Shown here: piece after piece, positions 53,416-61,620 of the stretch | Position numbering within the stretch: the first letter of the stretch is position 1 | How the letters are laid out: every line of letters starts with the position of its first letter | Source of the DNA: Euryhalocaulis caribicus | Lineage (GTDB): Bacteria > Pseudomonadota > Alphaproteobacteria > Caulobacterales > Maricaulaceae | Reading direction: 5' to 3' | Assembly (NCBI RefSeq): GCF_000412185.1 | Contig: NZ_ASJA01000005.1 | Location: forward strand, 124,001 to 188,000 | DNA: 64,000 nt | Notes under the pieces: model-generated | Told to the model about the DNA's origin: nothing | The model's database searches: none | The model's input: only the letters and a program-made list of their open reading frames with translations | Program-made: the position numbers and the translations under genes

Positions 53416-53446
53416 ATCGAACCCGAGTCGTTAATCTCGGGCCGAT
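53416..53446. promoter_or_regulatory. Palindrome upstream of the DapB-like operon
   Basis: CCCGAG (53422-53427), eight-base loop TCGTTAAT, CTCGGG (53436-53441), with outer ATCG and CGAT also pairing. Centred about 90 bp before the start at 53522; candidate operator or, less likely, a terminator of the HxlR-type gene. Confidence 0.45.
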
Positions 53447-53521
53447 GGTGGTTTACACAGATACGAATTATGACGCCTGCGCCCGCGGAAACGCGGCCGG
53501 GGGCGGGGACGGCGCGCGCTG

Positions 53522-54577
53522 ATGGGCTATCGCGTTATCCAGTGGGCGACGGGCGCGATGGGCAAGACCTGTCTGCGCGGCGTCATCGATCATCCCGATC
53601 TCGAGCTGGTCGGGCTGAAAGTCTACAACCCGAAAAAGGTTGGCGCGGATGCGGGCGATATCGCCCGCCGCGATCCCACGGGCGTCAAGGCCGTGATGGA
53701 TATCGAGGATATTCTGAAGCTGGACGCCGACGTGGTGATCCATGCGCCGCGCATCACGCCGCCGGCCGGCAGCCATGACGGCGACATCCAGCGCCTTCTG
53801 GCGTCGGGCAAGAATGTCATATCCATCAACGGCCATACCTGGCCGCAGCACTGGGGCGGGGGCCACTTCAAGGCGTTCGAGGACGCCTGCAAGGAGGGCG
53901 GGACCAGCCTGCTGGGCGCGGGCCTGAACCCGGGGTGGGCGATGGAAAAGATGGCGGCCGCGGCCACCGGCCTCTGCACGCAGCTTGACCATGTGAAGGT
54001 CAGCGAGACCGTGCTCTGCAATTCCATTCCCAGTCCGGAATATATTTTCGACGTGCTGGGTTTCGGCTCCACGCCGGGCGCGGTGGATCCCAACGATCCG
54101 GACTGGCCGCCGGCGCAGATGCTCAATGTCATGTTCACCGAGGTGGTCGCCCAGATGGTGCACCGCCTTGGCCGCCCGCTGGATCGTGTTCAGACCGCGC
54201 ACGAGATGTTCGCCGCCGAGACGGACGTCCCCACCGCGGCCGGCACGATTCCGGCGGGAACGGTCAGCCACACCGGCTGGCGCTGGCTGGGCGTGTCGGA
54301 GGGCAAGACGCTGGTGACGCTGGCCATCGACTGGATGATGGACGACACGCACCTGCAGAACCCGGACGAGAGCCTGTGGAAGGTCGAGATTTCGGGCGTG
54401 CCGGATATCCGCATCCGTCTGGACATGACCAAGCCGGATCATATCCAGGCCCGCACCCATGCCGAGCAGTTCGGCGTGGCGGGCTCCGTGCTCAATTCCA
54501 TTCCGCTGGTCTGCGCCGCCCCGCCGGGCGTCGTGGAAGCGCCGGGGATCACGCTGCACCACAAACACTTCAAATAA
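53522..54577 (+). CDS. DapB-like NAD(P)H-dependent reductase
   Basis: The protein has 351 aa. The Rossmann start YRVIQWATGAMGKTCLRGVIDHPDLELVG, then DADVVIHAPR and GAGLNPGWAMEKM, match dihydrodipicolinate-reductase-like proteins of the type related to 2,4-diaminopentanoate dehydrogenase, not true DapB of lysine synthesis. These occur repeatedly in catabolic clusters with SnoaL and carotenoid-oxygenase genes. First gene of a six-gene plus-strand operon ending at 58392. The reaction is unknown. Confidence 0.82.
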   Translation: MGYRVIQWATGAMGKTCLRGVIDHPDLELVGLKVYNPKKVGADAGDIARRDPTGVKAVMDIEDILKLDADVVIHAPRITPPAGSHDGDIQRLLASGKNVISINGHTWPQHWGGGHFKAFEDACKEGGTSLLGAGLNPGWAMEKMAAAATGLCTQLDHVKVSETVLCNSIPSPEYIFDVLGFGSTPGAVDPNDPDWPPAQMLNVMFTEVVAQMVHRLGRPLDRVQTAHEMFAAETDVPTAAGTIPAGTVSHTGWRWLGVSEGKTLVTLAIDWMMDDTHLQNPDESLWKVEISGVPDIRIRLDMTKPDHIQARTHAEQFGVAGSVLNSIPLVCAAPPGVVEAPGITLHHKHFK

Positions 54578-54607
54578 AGAAGAAAACTCCTGGGGAGGAG
54601 AAAAACG

Positions 54608-55036
54608 ATGGGTCAAAAAATCGAGATTCTGAAACGCCTCACCGATGTGTGGCGGGAGACGCAGGACATCGACGCGGTCCTGGAATTCCTGACCGACGAT
54701 ATCGAGTGGCACTATTCCGCCGTCACCAAGCCGCCCAAGCACGGCAAGGACGGGGCGAGGGAATTCCTGGACGCCTACAAGGCCAAGGTTCGCAATCCGA
54801 ACTGGCGCATCTTCAACTACGCCGAAAAAGGCGACCAGCTTCTGGTCGAGGGCGTGGACGAGTTTGACCTGGCCGAAGGCGGTCATGTGGCGGTGCCCTA
54901 TATGGGCATCTACGAATTCCGCGGCGACAAGATCTGCAGCTGGCGCGACTATTTCGACCGCGGCGTCGCCGACATGTCCGGCGATGACGAACTGCCGGAC
55001 TACGCGAAAGCCCTTCTCGACAAGCCGGCGGTGTAA
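54608..55036 (+). CDS. NTF2-like protein resembling limonene-1,2-epoxide hydrolase
   Basis: The protein has 142 aa with a good ribosome site (GGGGAGG). The cone-shaped NTF2 fold is indicated by LTDVWRETQDIDAVLEFLTDDIEWHYS and FRGDKICSWRDYFD. The WRDYFD end matches limonene-epoxide hydrolase, where it holds a catalytic Asp. The Arg-x-Asp partner of that enzyme appears here as Gly-Val-Asp (LVEGVDEF), so the Asp is kept but the Arg is not. It could hydrate an epoxide or act as an isomerase. Confidence 0.72.
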   Translation: MGQKIEILKRLTDVWRETQDIDAVLEFLTDDIEWHYSAVTKPPKHGKDGAREFLDAYKAKVRNPNWRIFNYAEKGDQLLVEGVDEFDLAEGGHVAVPYMGIYEFRGDKICSWRDYFDRGVADMSGDDELPDYAKALLDKPAV

Positions 55037-55039
55037 GTC

Positions 55040-55579
55040 ATGAGCGAGACGAAACGCGATCCCGAGATTCAGGCGCTGCTGGACAAGCAGGCCATCAACG
55101 AAGTGCTGGTCAGCTATTGCCGCGGCGCCGACCGCGGCGATGCGGACCTGATCGCCGCCGCCTATCATCCCGGCGCGATCGAGGATCATGGCGGCACGTT
55201 CCTGGGCACGGGCGAGGAATATGTCGCCATGCTGCGGGAGGTCTTCCCGACCGCCCCGCGCATGACGCACCTGATCACCAATATCGCCATCGAGCTGGAA
55301 GGCCCCGACAAGGCGCTGACCGAATGCTATTTCCTGGCCTTCTCCCGGCGCGAGGAAAATGGCGAGCCGTTCGACCATCTTTCCTGCTGCCGCGCCGTCG
55401 ACAAGTTCGAAAAGCGCGACGGCAAATGGGCCATCGCCCATCGCCGCATGTGCTGGGAATGGGGCCACGAGATGGAGACCAAGGAAACCTGGAGCCGCGG
55501 CCAGACCGCGCCCGACCCGTCCGCGCTTGTCCGGGGCGGCAAGAAGCCGAACGACATTCTCTACGAGATGGGAGGCTAG
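55040..55579 (+). CDS. SnoaL-like (NTF2 fold) protein A
   Basis: The protein has 179 aa and starts 3 nt after the preceding stop. DKQAINEVLVSYCRGADRGDADLIAAAYHPGAIEDHG is the SnoaL_4 signature, with tyrosine, arginine, aspartate and histidine positions used for catalysis in dehydratases and isomerases of this fold. VDKFEKRDGKWAIAHRRMCWEW closes the domain. It closely resembles the protein at 57859-58392. Probable small-molecule dehydratase, isomerase or hydrolase of the pathway. Confidence 0.82.
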   Translation: MSETKRDPEIQALLDKQAINEVLVSYCRGADRGDADLIAAAYHPGAIEDHGGTFLGTGEEYVAMLREVFPTAPRMTHLITNIAIELEGPDKALTECYFLAFSRREENGEPFDHLSCCRAVDKFEKRDGKWAIAHRRMCWEWGHEMETKETWSRGQTAPDPSALVRGGKKPNDILYEMGG

Positions 55580-55588
55580 GGTTCCGCC

Positions 55589-56329
55589 ATGGGCATGAAT
55601 GTGAAAGGGGCTGTGGGGCTGGTCACCGGCGGCAATCGCGGCATCGGAAACGCCTTTGTCCGCGAGATGCTGGAGGCGGGCGCCGCCAAGGTCTATCTGG
55701 CCGCGCGCAAGCTGTCCGACGCGGAAGAGGCGGCGGGCGGGGACGACCGCATCGTCCCCATCCAGCTGGATGTTTCGAACGCGGACGAAGTGGCCGCGGC
55801 GGCCGAGCGCTGCACCGATGTTTCCATCCTTGTGAACAATGCCGGCGCCTATGCGCACAAGCGGCTGATCGGGGCGGAGGACATGTCCGGCCTTCGGCAG
55901 GAGATGGAAGTCAATTTCTTCGGTCTGGTCGCCATGTGCCGGGCCTTTGCGAAGACGCTGGGCGCCAATGGCGGCGGGGCGATCATCAATGTCCTGTCCG
56001 CGGGCGGGATCATCGCCGTGCCGGACATGGGCGGATACAGCCCGTCCAAATTCGCCGCGCGGGCGGCCTCCAATTCCATCCGGGCCGAGCTGATGCCGCA
56101 GGGCACGCAGGTGACCGCGCTGATCGTCGGGGCCGTGGATACGCGCATGGCCTCCCACGTCACGCGGCACAAGACGCCGCCGGAAGACATCGCCAAAGCC
56201 GGGCTGCAAGCCATCGCCGCCGGCATTGACGAGCACGACACCGATCCACACGCCGTCGCCATACGCGCCGCGCTGGCCCGCGATCCCAAGGGTCTGGAGC
56301 GCGACATGGCCGAACGGCTGAATTCCTAA
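55589..56329 (+). CDS. Short-chain dehydrogenase/reductase
   Basis: The protein has 246 aa of classical SDR size. GLVTGGNRGIGNAFVREML is the cofactor motif, NNAGAYAH follows, and the catalytic region is VLSAGGIIAVPDMGGYSPSK. It lies in the operon between SnoaL-like protein A and dioxygenase 2. Likely oxidises or reduces a pathway alcohol or carbonyl. Confidence 0.88.
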   Translation: MGMNVKGAVGLVTGGNRGIGNAFVREMLEAGAAKVYLAARKLSDAEEAAGGDDRIVPIQLDVSNADEVAAAAERCTDVSILVNNAGAYAHKRLIGAEDMSGLRQEMEVNFFGLVAMCRAFAKTLGANGGGAIINVLSAGGIIAVPDMGGYSPSKFAARAASNSIRAELMPQGTQVTALIVGAVDTRMASHVTRHKTPPEDIAKAGLQAIAAGIDEHDTDPHAVAIRAALARDPKGLERDMAERLNS

Positions 56330-56356
56330 TCGAGACGAGAGGTCAGGACGCGAATT

Positions 56357-57862
56357 ATGACTGCGCACCTCATCAATACCGTGCCCCATACGCTGGAGCC
56401 GACCGACCACCCCTATATGACCGGGGCCTGGACGCCGAATTTCGACGAATATGACGCCCATGACATGGAAGTCATCGGCGAGATCCCGAAGGACATTGAC
56501 GGGGTCTATGTGCGGAACACGGAAAACCCGATCCACAAGCCGATCGGCACGTATCACCCGTTCGACGGCGATGGCATGATCCACATCATGTCGTTCCGCG
56601 ATGGCAAGGCCTTCTACCGCAACCGCTTCGTCCGCACCAAGGCGTTCGAGGAGGAAATGAAGGAAGGCGGGGCCATCTGGGCCGGCATCGCCGAGAACCC
56701 GAAAAAATCCAAGCGCGAAGGCTGGGGCGCGCAGGGCCGGCTGAAGGATTCGTCCTCCACCGACGTAGTGGTCCATGCCGGCCGGGTGCTGAGCACCTTC
56801 TATCAGTGCGGCGACGGTTACCGGCTGGACCCGTACACGCTGGATCAGTCCGGTCCCGAAAGCTGGGTGCCGTCCGATTATGGCATTTCGGCGCATCCCA
56901 AAGTGGACGAGCGGACGGGGGAGTTGATGTTTTTCAACTACTCCAAGGAAGCGCCGTACATGCATTACGGCGTCGTGGACAAGGATAACCAGCTGACGCA
57001 CTACGTGCCGATCGAGCTGCCGGGGCCGCGCCTGCCGCATGACATGGCCTATACGGAAAACTATTCCATCCTGGCCGACCTGCCGCTGTTCTGGGACCCG
57101 GACGCGCTGGCCAAGGGTTTTCACGCCAGCCGCTTCTTCCGCGATCTGCCGACGCGCTTTGCGATCATCCCGCGCCACGGCCAGCCGGAGGACATCAAGT
57201 GGTTCGAGGCGGACCCGACCTATGTGCTGCACTGGATGAACGCCTATGAGGAGGGCGACGAGATTATCCTGGACGGCTATTTCCAGGAGGAGCCGCAGCC
57301 GCAGCCGCTGGAGCACATGCACCCGGAGCTGGGGCAGATGATGGCGTTCCTGGACGAGCATTCCTTCCGTCCGAAACTTCATCGCTGGCGCTTCAACCTG
57401 AAGACGGGCGAGACGAAGGAAGAGCATCTGGACGACCGCATTCTGGAGTTCGGCTCCTTCAATCAGGACATTGGCGGGACCAAGGGACGCTATCTCTATT
57501 CCACCACCACCAAGCCGGGCTGGTTCCTGTTCGACGGCGTGGTCAAGCATGATTTCGAGACCGGCCAGTCCCAGTCCGTAAGCTTTGGCGACAACCGCTT
57601 CGGCAGCGAGGCGCCGTTCGCCCCGCGCCAGAATGCGCAGGACGAGGATGACGGCTATCTGGTCAGCTTCATCACCGACATGAACGAGAACCGCTCGGAA
57701 TGCGTGCTGATCGACGCCAAGAATATCGAGGATGGCCCGGTGTGCCGGATCATCCTGCCGCGCCGGATTTCCAGCGGCACGCACGCCACCTGGGCTGACG
57801 GCCCGCGCCTGCGCGAGACGCAATCGCGGCTGGGCATCACGGCCGGGGAGATGGCGGCATGA
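56357..57862 (+). CDS. Carotenoid-oxygenase-family dioxygenase 2
   Basis: The protein has 501 aa. Iron ligands: His180 (ISAHPKVD), His228 (LPHDM), His292 (LHWMNAYEEGDE) and His476 (SGTHATW). YVRNTENP and FDGDGMIHI are the family N-terminal motifs. STFYQCGDGY (146-155) replaces the Lys-containing segment of lignostilbene dioxygenases, exactly as in dioxygenase 1 (YQCG in both), so the two share an unusual substrate pocket. It overlaps SnoaL-like protein B by ATGA. Expected to cleave an alkene bond with O2. Confidence 0.9.
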   Translation: MTAHLINTVPHTLEPTDHPYMTGAWTPNFDEYDAHDMEVIGEIPKDIDGVYVRNTENPIHKPIGTYHPFDGDGMIHIMSFRDGKAFYRNRFVRTKAFEEEMKEGGAIWAGIAENPKKSKREGWGAQGRLKDSSSTDVVVHAGRVLSTFYQCGDGYRLDPYTLDQSGPESWVPSDYGISAHPKVDERTGELMFFNYSKEAPYMHYGVVDKDNQLTHYVPIELPGPRLPHDMAYTENYSILADLPLFWDPDALAKGFHASRFFRDLPTRFAIIPRHGQPEDIKWFEADPTYVLHWMNAYEEGDEIILDGYFQEEPQPQPLEHMHPELGQMMAFLDEHSFRPKLHRWRFNLKTGETKEEHLDDRILEFGSFNQDIGGTKGRYLYSTTTKPGWFLFDGVVKHDFETGQSQSVSFGDNRFGSEAPFAPRQNAQDEDDGYLVSFITDMNENRSECVLIDAKNIEDGPVCRIILPRRISSGTHATWADGPRLRETQSRLGITAGEMAA

Positions 57863-58392
57863 GCCTGGACGCCCCGAACACGACCGAAGACCTGCTGGCC
57901 AAGGAAGACATCCGCGACGTGCTGGCCCGCTATGCGCGCGGCATCGACCGGGCGGACGGCGAGCTGCTGAAAAGCTGCTATCACGCGGACGCGCAGGAAG
58001 AGCACGGCAGCACCTATGCCGGCCCGGCGCACCCCTATATCGACGGCGCGGTGGCGCGGATGAAGAAGAACCCGCACCCGATGGCGCACTATATCTGCAA
58101 CACGCATGTGGAGCGGGACGGCGATACCGCCTTCGTCGAGACCTATGTCCTGACCTTTGCGCGGTTCGAAAAGGACGGCGAACCCTATGACACGCTGACC
58201 GGCGGGCGGCTGTTCGACAAGTTCGAAAAGCGCGACGGCAAGTGGAAGATCGCCCACCGCAAGATGACCTTCGACTGGAACCGCGACGCGCCCTCCGCCG
58301 AGGGCTGGTGCTTGGGGGTGTTCGACCCCGAAGACCCCAAGATGAATATGTGGGGCCGCGACGGACAAGACCTGACCTATACGCGGTTTTAG
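57859..58392 (+). CDS. SnoaL-like (NTF2 fold) protein B
   Basis: The protein has 177 aa. DIRDVLARYARGIDRADGELLKSCYHADAQEEHG is the SnoaL_4 N-terminus, and LFDKFEKRDGKWKIAHRKMTFDWNRD nearly repeats the ending of protein A. Start overlaps the dioxygenase stop. It is the last gene of the operon and is followed by an intrinsic-type terminator at 58499-58530. Confidence 0.83.
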   Translation: MSLDAPNTTEDLLAKEDIRDVLARYARGIDRADGELLKSCYHADAQEEHGSTYAGPAHPYIDGAVARMKKNPHPMAHYICNTHVERDGDTAFVETYVLTFARFEKDGEPYDTLTGGRLFDKFEKRDGKWKIAHRKMTFDWNRDAPSAEGWCLGVFDPEDPKMNMWGRDGQDLTYTRF

Positions 58393-58498
58393 GCGGTTTT
58401 TTTCTTTTACGGGGGGCTGGCAGGATTGCGTGTAGCCGCCTGACCACCCCTCTCCCATTCCGTCATCCAAAGCCCTTGCGGCCTTTGGGACTTCATTA

Positions 58499-58530
58499 CC
58501 CTCTCCCCTTCTTAAGGGGCGAGGGTTTTT
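58499..58530 (+). terminator. Intrinsic terminator of the dioxygenase 2 operon
   Basis: CCCTC-t-CCCCTT loop CTT, AAGGGG-c-GAGGG, followed by TTTTT. An 11-bp stem with one mismatch and a T-tract on the plus strand. Confidence 0.7.
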
Positions 58531-58599
58531 CTCTTTCGCCCACCGCCAGCCTCCACCGTCATCCTCCGGGTGATAGCGAGCGCGCGTTGCCTTTGTGAC

Positions 58600-58646
58600 G
58601 GCCCTTCGAGACGCCGCGCTCTGGCGCGGCTCCTCAGGGTGAGGGT
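58600..58646. repeat. REP-like palindrome, copy A
   Basis: CCTTCGAGACG, hairpin GCCGCGC-TCTG-GCGCGGC (58613-58630), then TCCTCAGGGTGAGG. Matches copy B at 58695-58730 in opposite orientation. Confidence 0.7.
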
Positions 58647-58694
58647 GATGGGAGCGGGGGTTAGACCATTAATGCTTTCAATCCCCAAACCTTA

Positions 58695-58730
58695 GCCTGA
58701 GGAGCTGCGGAGCAGCGTCTCGAAGGCGAG
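58695..58730. repeat. REP-like palindrome, copy B (inverted)
   Basis: CCTGAGGAGCTGCGGAGCAG then CGTCTCGAAGG: the reverse complement of copy A's conserved ends CTTCGAGACG and CTCCTCAGG with a different inner stem. The two copies form a head-to-head pair as in bacterial interspersed mosaic elements. Confidence 0.7.
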
Positions 58731-58780
58731 GTCCAGAAAGCACAAACTTCCCGGCAAACTCCGCGAAACTTCCCCGCAAA

Positions 58781-58814
58781 AGAAAAGACCGCAGGCCGTT
58801 GGCGGCCTGCGGTC
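58781..58814 (-). terminator. Intrinsic terminator of the TonB receptor pseudogene
   Basis: GACCGCAGGCC (58787-58797), loop, GGCCTGCGGTC (58804-58814). Read on the minus strand the stem is followed by TTTTCTTTT. Perfect 11-bp stem. Confidence 0.85.
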
Positions 58815-58850
58815 GTCCCCCCGCAAAAGATCCTTTTACGGATCTGTTCG

Positions 58851-61176
58851 CTAGAACTGGTAGCTCAGCTCCACGCCATAGGTGCGCGGGGCGCCGAGGC
58901 GGGACATTTCGTCGCCGAGGAACGGAATGAGGTTCACGCGGTGGAACTCGTCGGTGAGGTTGCGGCCCCAGACGGACACGCCCCAGGGCTGATCCGGCGG
59001 AGACAGGGTGAGGTTGGCGTTCAGGAGGCCGTAGGCTTCCTCTTTCTGAATGTTTTCAGGCGACCAGAACAGCTCGCCCTGATGGGCGTAGGTCACGCGG
59101 GCGGTAAGCGCATCGCGCCACTGGCCGGCGTCCAGCGTCAGCTCCGCCCCGATATTATACTGGTATTCCGGGGTGCGCTGCAGCTTGTTGCCGGAGGCGT
59201 CGAGACCGTTGGAGTCGATGAACTCCAGATATTCGGTGTCGAGCACGGTCACCGCGCCGAACAGGAAGAGGTTTTCGGTCGCCTGCAGCTGGAACTCGCC
59301 CTCGAAGCCGAGGATTTCGGCGTCGGCGGCGTTGTCGGTGATGTTGCACAGGCACCCGTCATCGGTCTGGGTGACCTGCAGGTCCTTGTACTCCATGAAG
59401 AAGCCCGCGAGGTTCAGGCGCGCGCGTCCGTCAAAGAAGTCCCACTTGGCGCCGGCCTCGAAGTTATTGACCGTTTCCGGGTCGTAGGAGGTCTGGGCCG
59501 CGATGGCGTTGGCCGGGTCGTCCTCGAACCCGCCGCCCTTATAGCCGCGCGAATAGGTGAGATAGAGGAAGAGGTCCTCGGTCGGGGTGATCTCCGCCGT
59601 GATCTGCGGGGTCAGCTCCGACCAGCTGTCGTCATAATCGGCGGTGAAGGACTCGCCCTCCAGGAAGGTGGCGGCGAGCGGCGTGGCCGCGACCGGGTCA
59701 TCCGGGTTGAACTTGTCGCCGGTTTCGACGGCGGTGCCGGTGACCGTGCCTTCCTTCTTGTCGTGCGAATAGCGCAGGCCGCCGACGATGCGGAACATGT
59801 CGTTGAAGGTGTAGCCCACCTGTCCGAAGGCGGCGTAGGAGGTGGTGTTCGCCTTGTTGTCCCAGTGGGATTCGCCGTTCAGCGTCGGCAGGCCCAGAAG
59901 GTTTTCCACCCAGAACTTGTCGTATTTCTTCACGTCGTCGTGCTGGAAATACACGCCCGCGATCCAGTCGAACGGGCTGTCGCCCAGCGACGATGTCAGG
60001 CGGAGCTCCTGGCTGAACTGAACGATGGCCTCCTTCTCGTTCACCGGGAATTCGAAGGTGAGCGGACTGGCGACGCCGAACGGGCTGTCCGGGCCAAGGC
60101 CGGTCTGACTGTAGATATTGTGGGCTTCGCCGTCGCGATAGCCGGTGATGCTGGACAGGGTCGCGTTGTTATTGGCGACCGGAACGTCGATGCCCAGCGT
60201 CACGCCGAAGGCCTCGCGCTCCAGCCCTTGCGAGGTGGGGTCCAGATCGCCCTTGTAGGTCGGGTGTTCGGGCAGGCCTTCGCGCAGGTCCAGACCGCCC
60301 TCCCGCACGCTGTCGATCAGGGCGCGGGTGGCGCTCCACGGTCCCTGGCCCGGCAGGTTCGGGTCGTCCAGGCCAACCGAATGGAAGCCGTTGGATTCGT
60401 CATTCATATAGTCGAAGACGAGACGGGCGCGGGCGTCGCTCTGGTCAGACTCCCAGAGGAGCTGGCCGCGGAACTGCGCCGATTTCAGGTCGTCGAGGTC
60501 GCGGCCGTGGAGGATGTCTTCGTTATAGCCGTCGCGGTCGCGGTACTGGACGGAGAGGCGCGTCGCCAGCGTGTCGGTGATCGGGCCGGTCCAGTGGCCG
60601 GAAATGAATTTGGAGCTGTAATTGCCGTAGCCGACGCGGATCGCGCCGCCGGGTTCGAACTCCGGCTCGCGCGTGATGACGGAAATGGCGCCGCCGACGA
60701 CGTTGCGGCCCAGCAGCACGCCTTGCGGCCCGCGAATGACCGACGCGCTCGATATCGAAGAAATCGGTGTTCAGAAGGCCGGAACGGCCGACATAGACAT
60801 TGTGGATGAAAATGCCGATCGACTGGTCGGCCGAGGGCGAGTCGAGGCGCGTATTGGTGATGCCGCGGATATTGTATTCGTTGTCCAGCGGGGTCAGCGC
60901 GGTGAAGGACAGCGAGGCGACGCTGCGCGCCAGATCCTCATAGGACTGGATATTGTCGTTCTCCAGATTTTCGCCGGTCACGGCGGCGACGGCGACGGAG
61001 GTGTTCTGAAGGCCGGTTTCGCGGCGTTGCGCGGTGACCATGATTTCGTCCAGCGCGAAGCCTGATTGCGCCTGGTCCTGGGCGGGCGGGCCCTGGTCCT
61101 GCGCCATGGCGGCGGACGGCGCGGCGGCCAGGGCGGCGGCAAGCGCAATGAGAGACGGCGTGATGCTGGAACGCAT
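58851..61176 (-). pseudogene. TonB-dependent receptor broken by an apparent 2-nt deletion
   Basis: Start ATG 61176 (GGGGAGG upstream), signal peptide ending in AMAQ, TonB box LDEIMVTA, plug with IRGITNTRL and FDIERV in one frame. After FDIERV (minus strand, near 60741) the frame changes. Reading shifts to VIRGPQGVLLGRNVVGGAISV and a complete barrel ending LSYQF in the other frame. Family consensus and the other receptors here predict a GAG codon for Glu at this point; two of its bases are missing (GTCGGTCATT instead of GTCGAGGTCATT). Repaired length would be about 775 aa. The rest is intact, so the lesion is recent, a sequencing error, or phase-variable. Associated with the dioxygenase island. 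Confidence 0.88.
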
Positions 61177-61252
61177 GAATTTTTCCTCCCCGTTGCCGGG
61201 CCGCGTAACTGCCGCGGCTTGGCCGGTTTTGCCCGGCCCGGCGTTATTGATG

Positions 61253-61273
61253 CGCCGAGTCACTGACTCGGCG
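61253..61273. promoter_or_regulatory. 21-bp palindrome upstream of the receptor pseudogene
   Basis: Arms CGCCGAGTCA (61253-61262) and TGACTCGGCG (61264-61273) around a central C; perfect 10-bp arms. About 80 bp upstream of the receptor start, consistent with a repressor operator. Confidence 0.5.
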
Positions 61274-61456
61274 TCAATCAATTGTCATCAGAGAGGGTTT
61301 GGAAATGCAAGTGAAAAAGTCAAAAGCCCCAAGGATAGGGGCGGGGTGTGGCAAGGATGCACGAAGCAAAGCGTCGCCCGAGGGTTGAAATCGCTGCGGT
61401 TCAACGGTTTCCTCTTACCCTAACGGCAACTTTATTGAGTGAAAGCCAGTATATAT

Positions 61457-61471
61457 TGTTGCGATGCAACA
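61457..61471. promoter_or_regulatory. 15-bp palindrome upstream of paaN-like gene
   Basis: TGTTGC-GAT-GCAACA in an AT-rich region 150 bp before the dehydrogenase start; candidate operator. Confidence 0.4.
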
Positions 61472-61620
61472 TTTTTTATTGTGCTTTGCGGCATTGGCGG
61501 GGCTGGGCTTATGCCTGCGCGACTGCCGCGCCGCACCGCGCCAACGGGCTTTAACGCGACTTGCATAACGGATACCAAGGACGACAAAAATCGTTCCTTC
61601 TTGTCGAGGAGACAGACCCC

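Larger units (their letters stand above)
58393..58850. other. Long non-coding spacer between convergent units
   Basis: 458 bp with no credible gene. It holds a plus-strand terminator, an inverted pair of REP-like palindromes and a minus-strand terminator, listed separately. A seven-T run directly after the SnoaL-like gene lacks a clear stem. Confidence 0.7.
61177..61620. other. Divergent regulatory region between TonB receptor and aldehyde dehydrogenase
   Basis: 444 bp without a credible gene. It contains two palindromes (61253-61273 and 61457-61471) and an AT-rich patch at 61435-61495 that is the best place for the promoter of the dehydrogenase gene. Confidence 0.65.

Noticed and set aside
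53522-54577. Lysine-biosynthesis DapB
   Set aside because: The protein is longer than DapB (351 against about 270 aa) and lies in a catabolic cluster; it matches the DapB-like reductase group instead.
53468-58447. Open frame of 1659 codons on the minus strand
   Set aside because: Antisense to six well-supported plus-strand genes with recognisable families; arginine-rich and without motifs.
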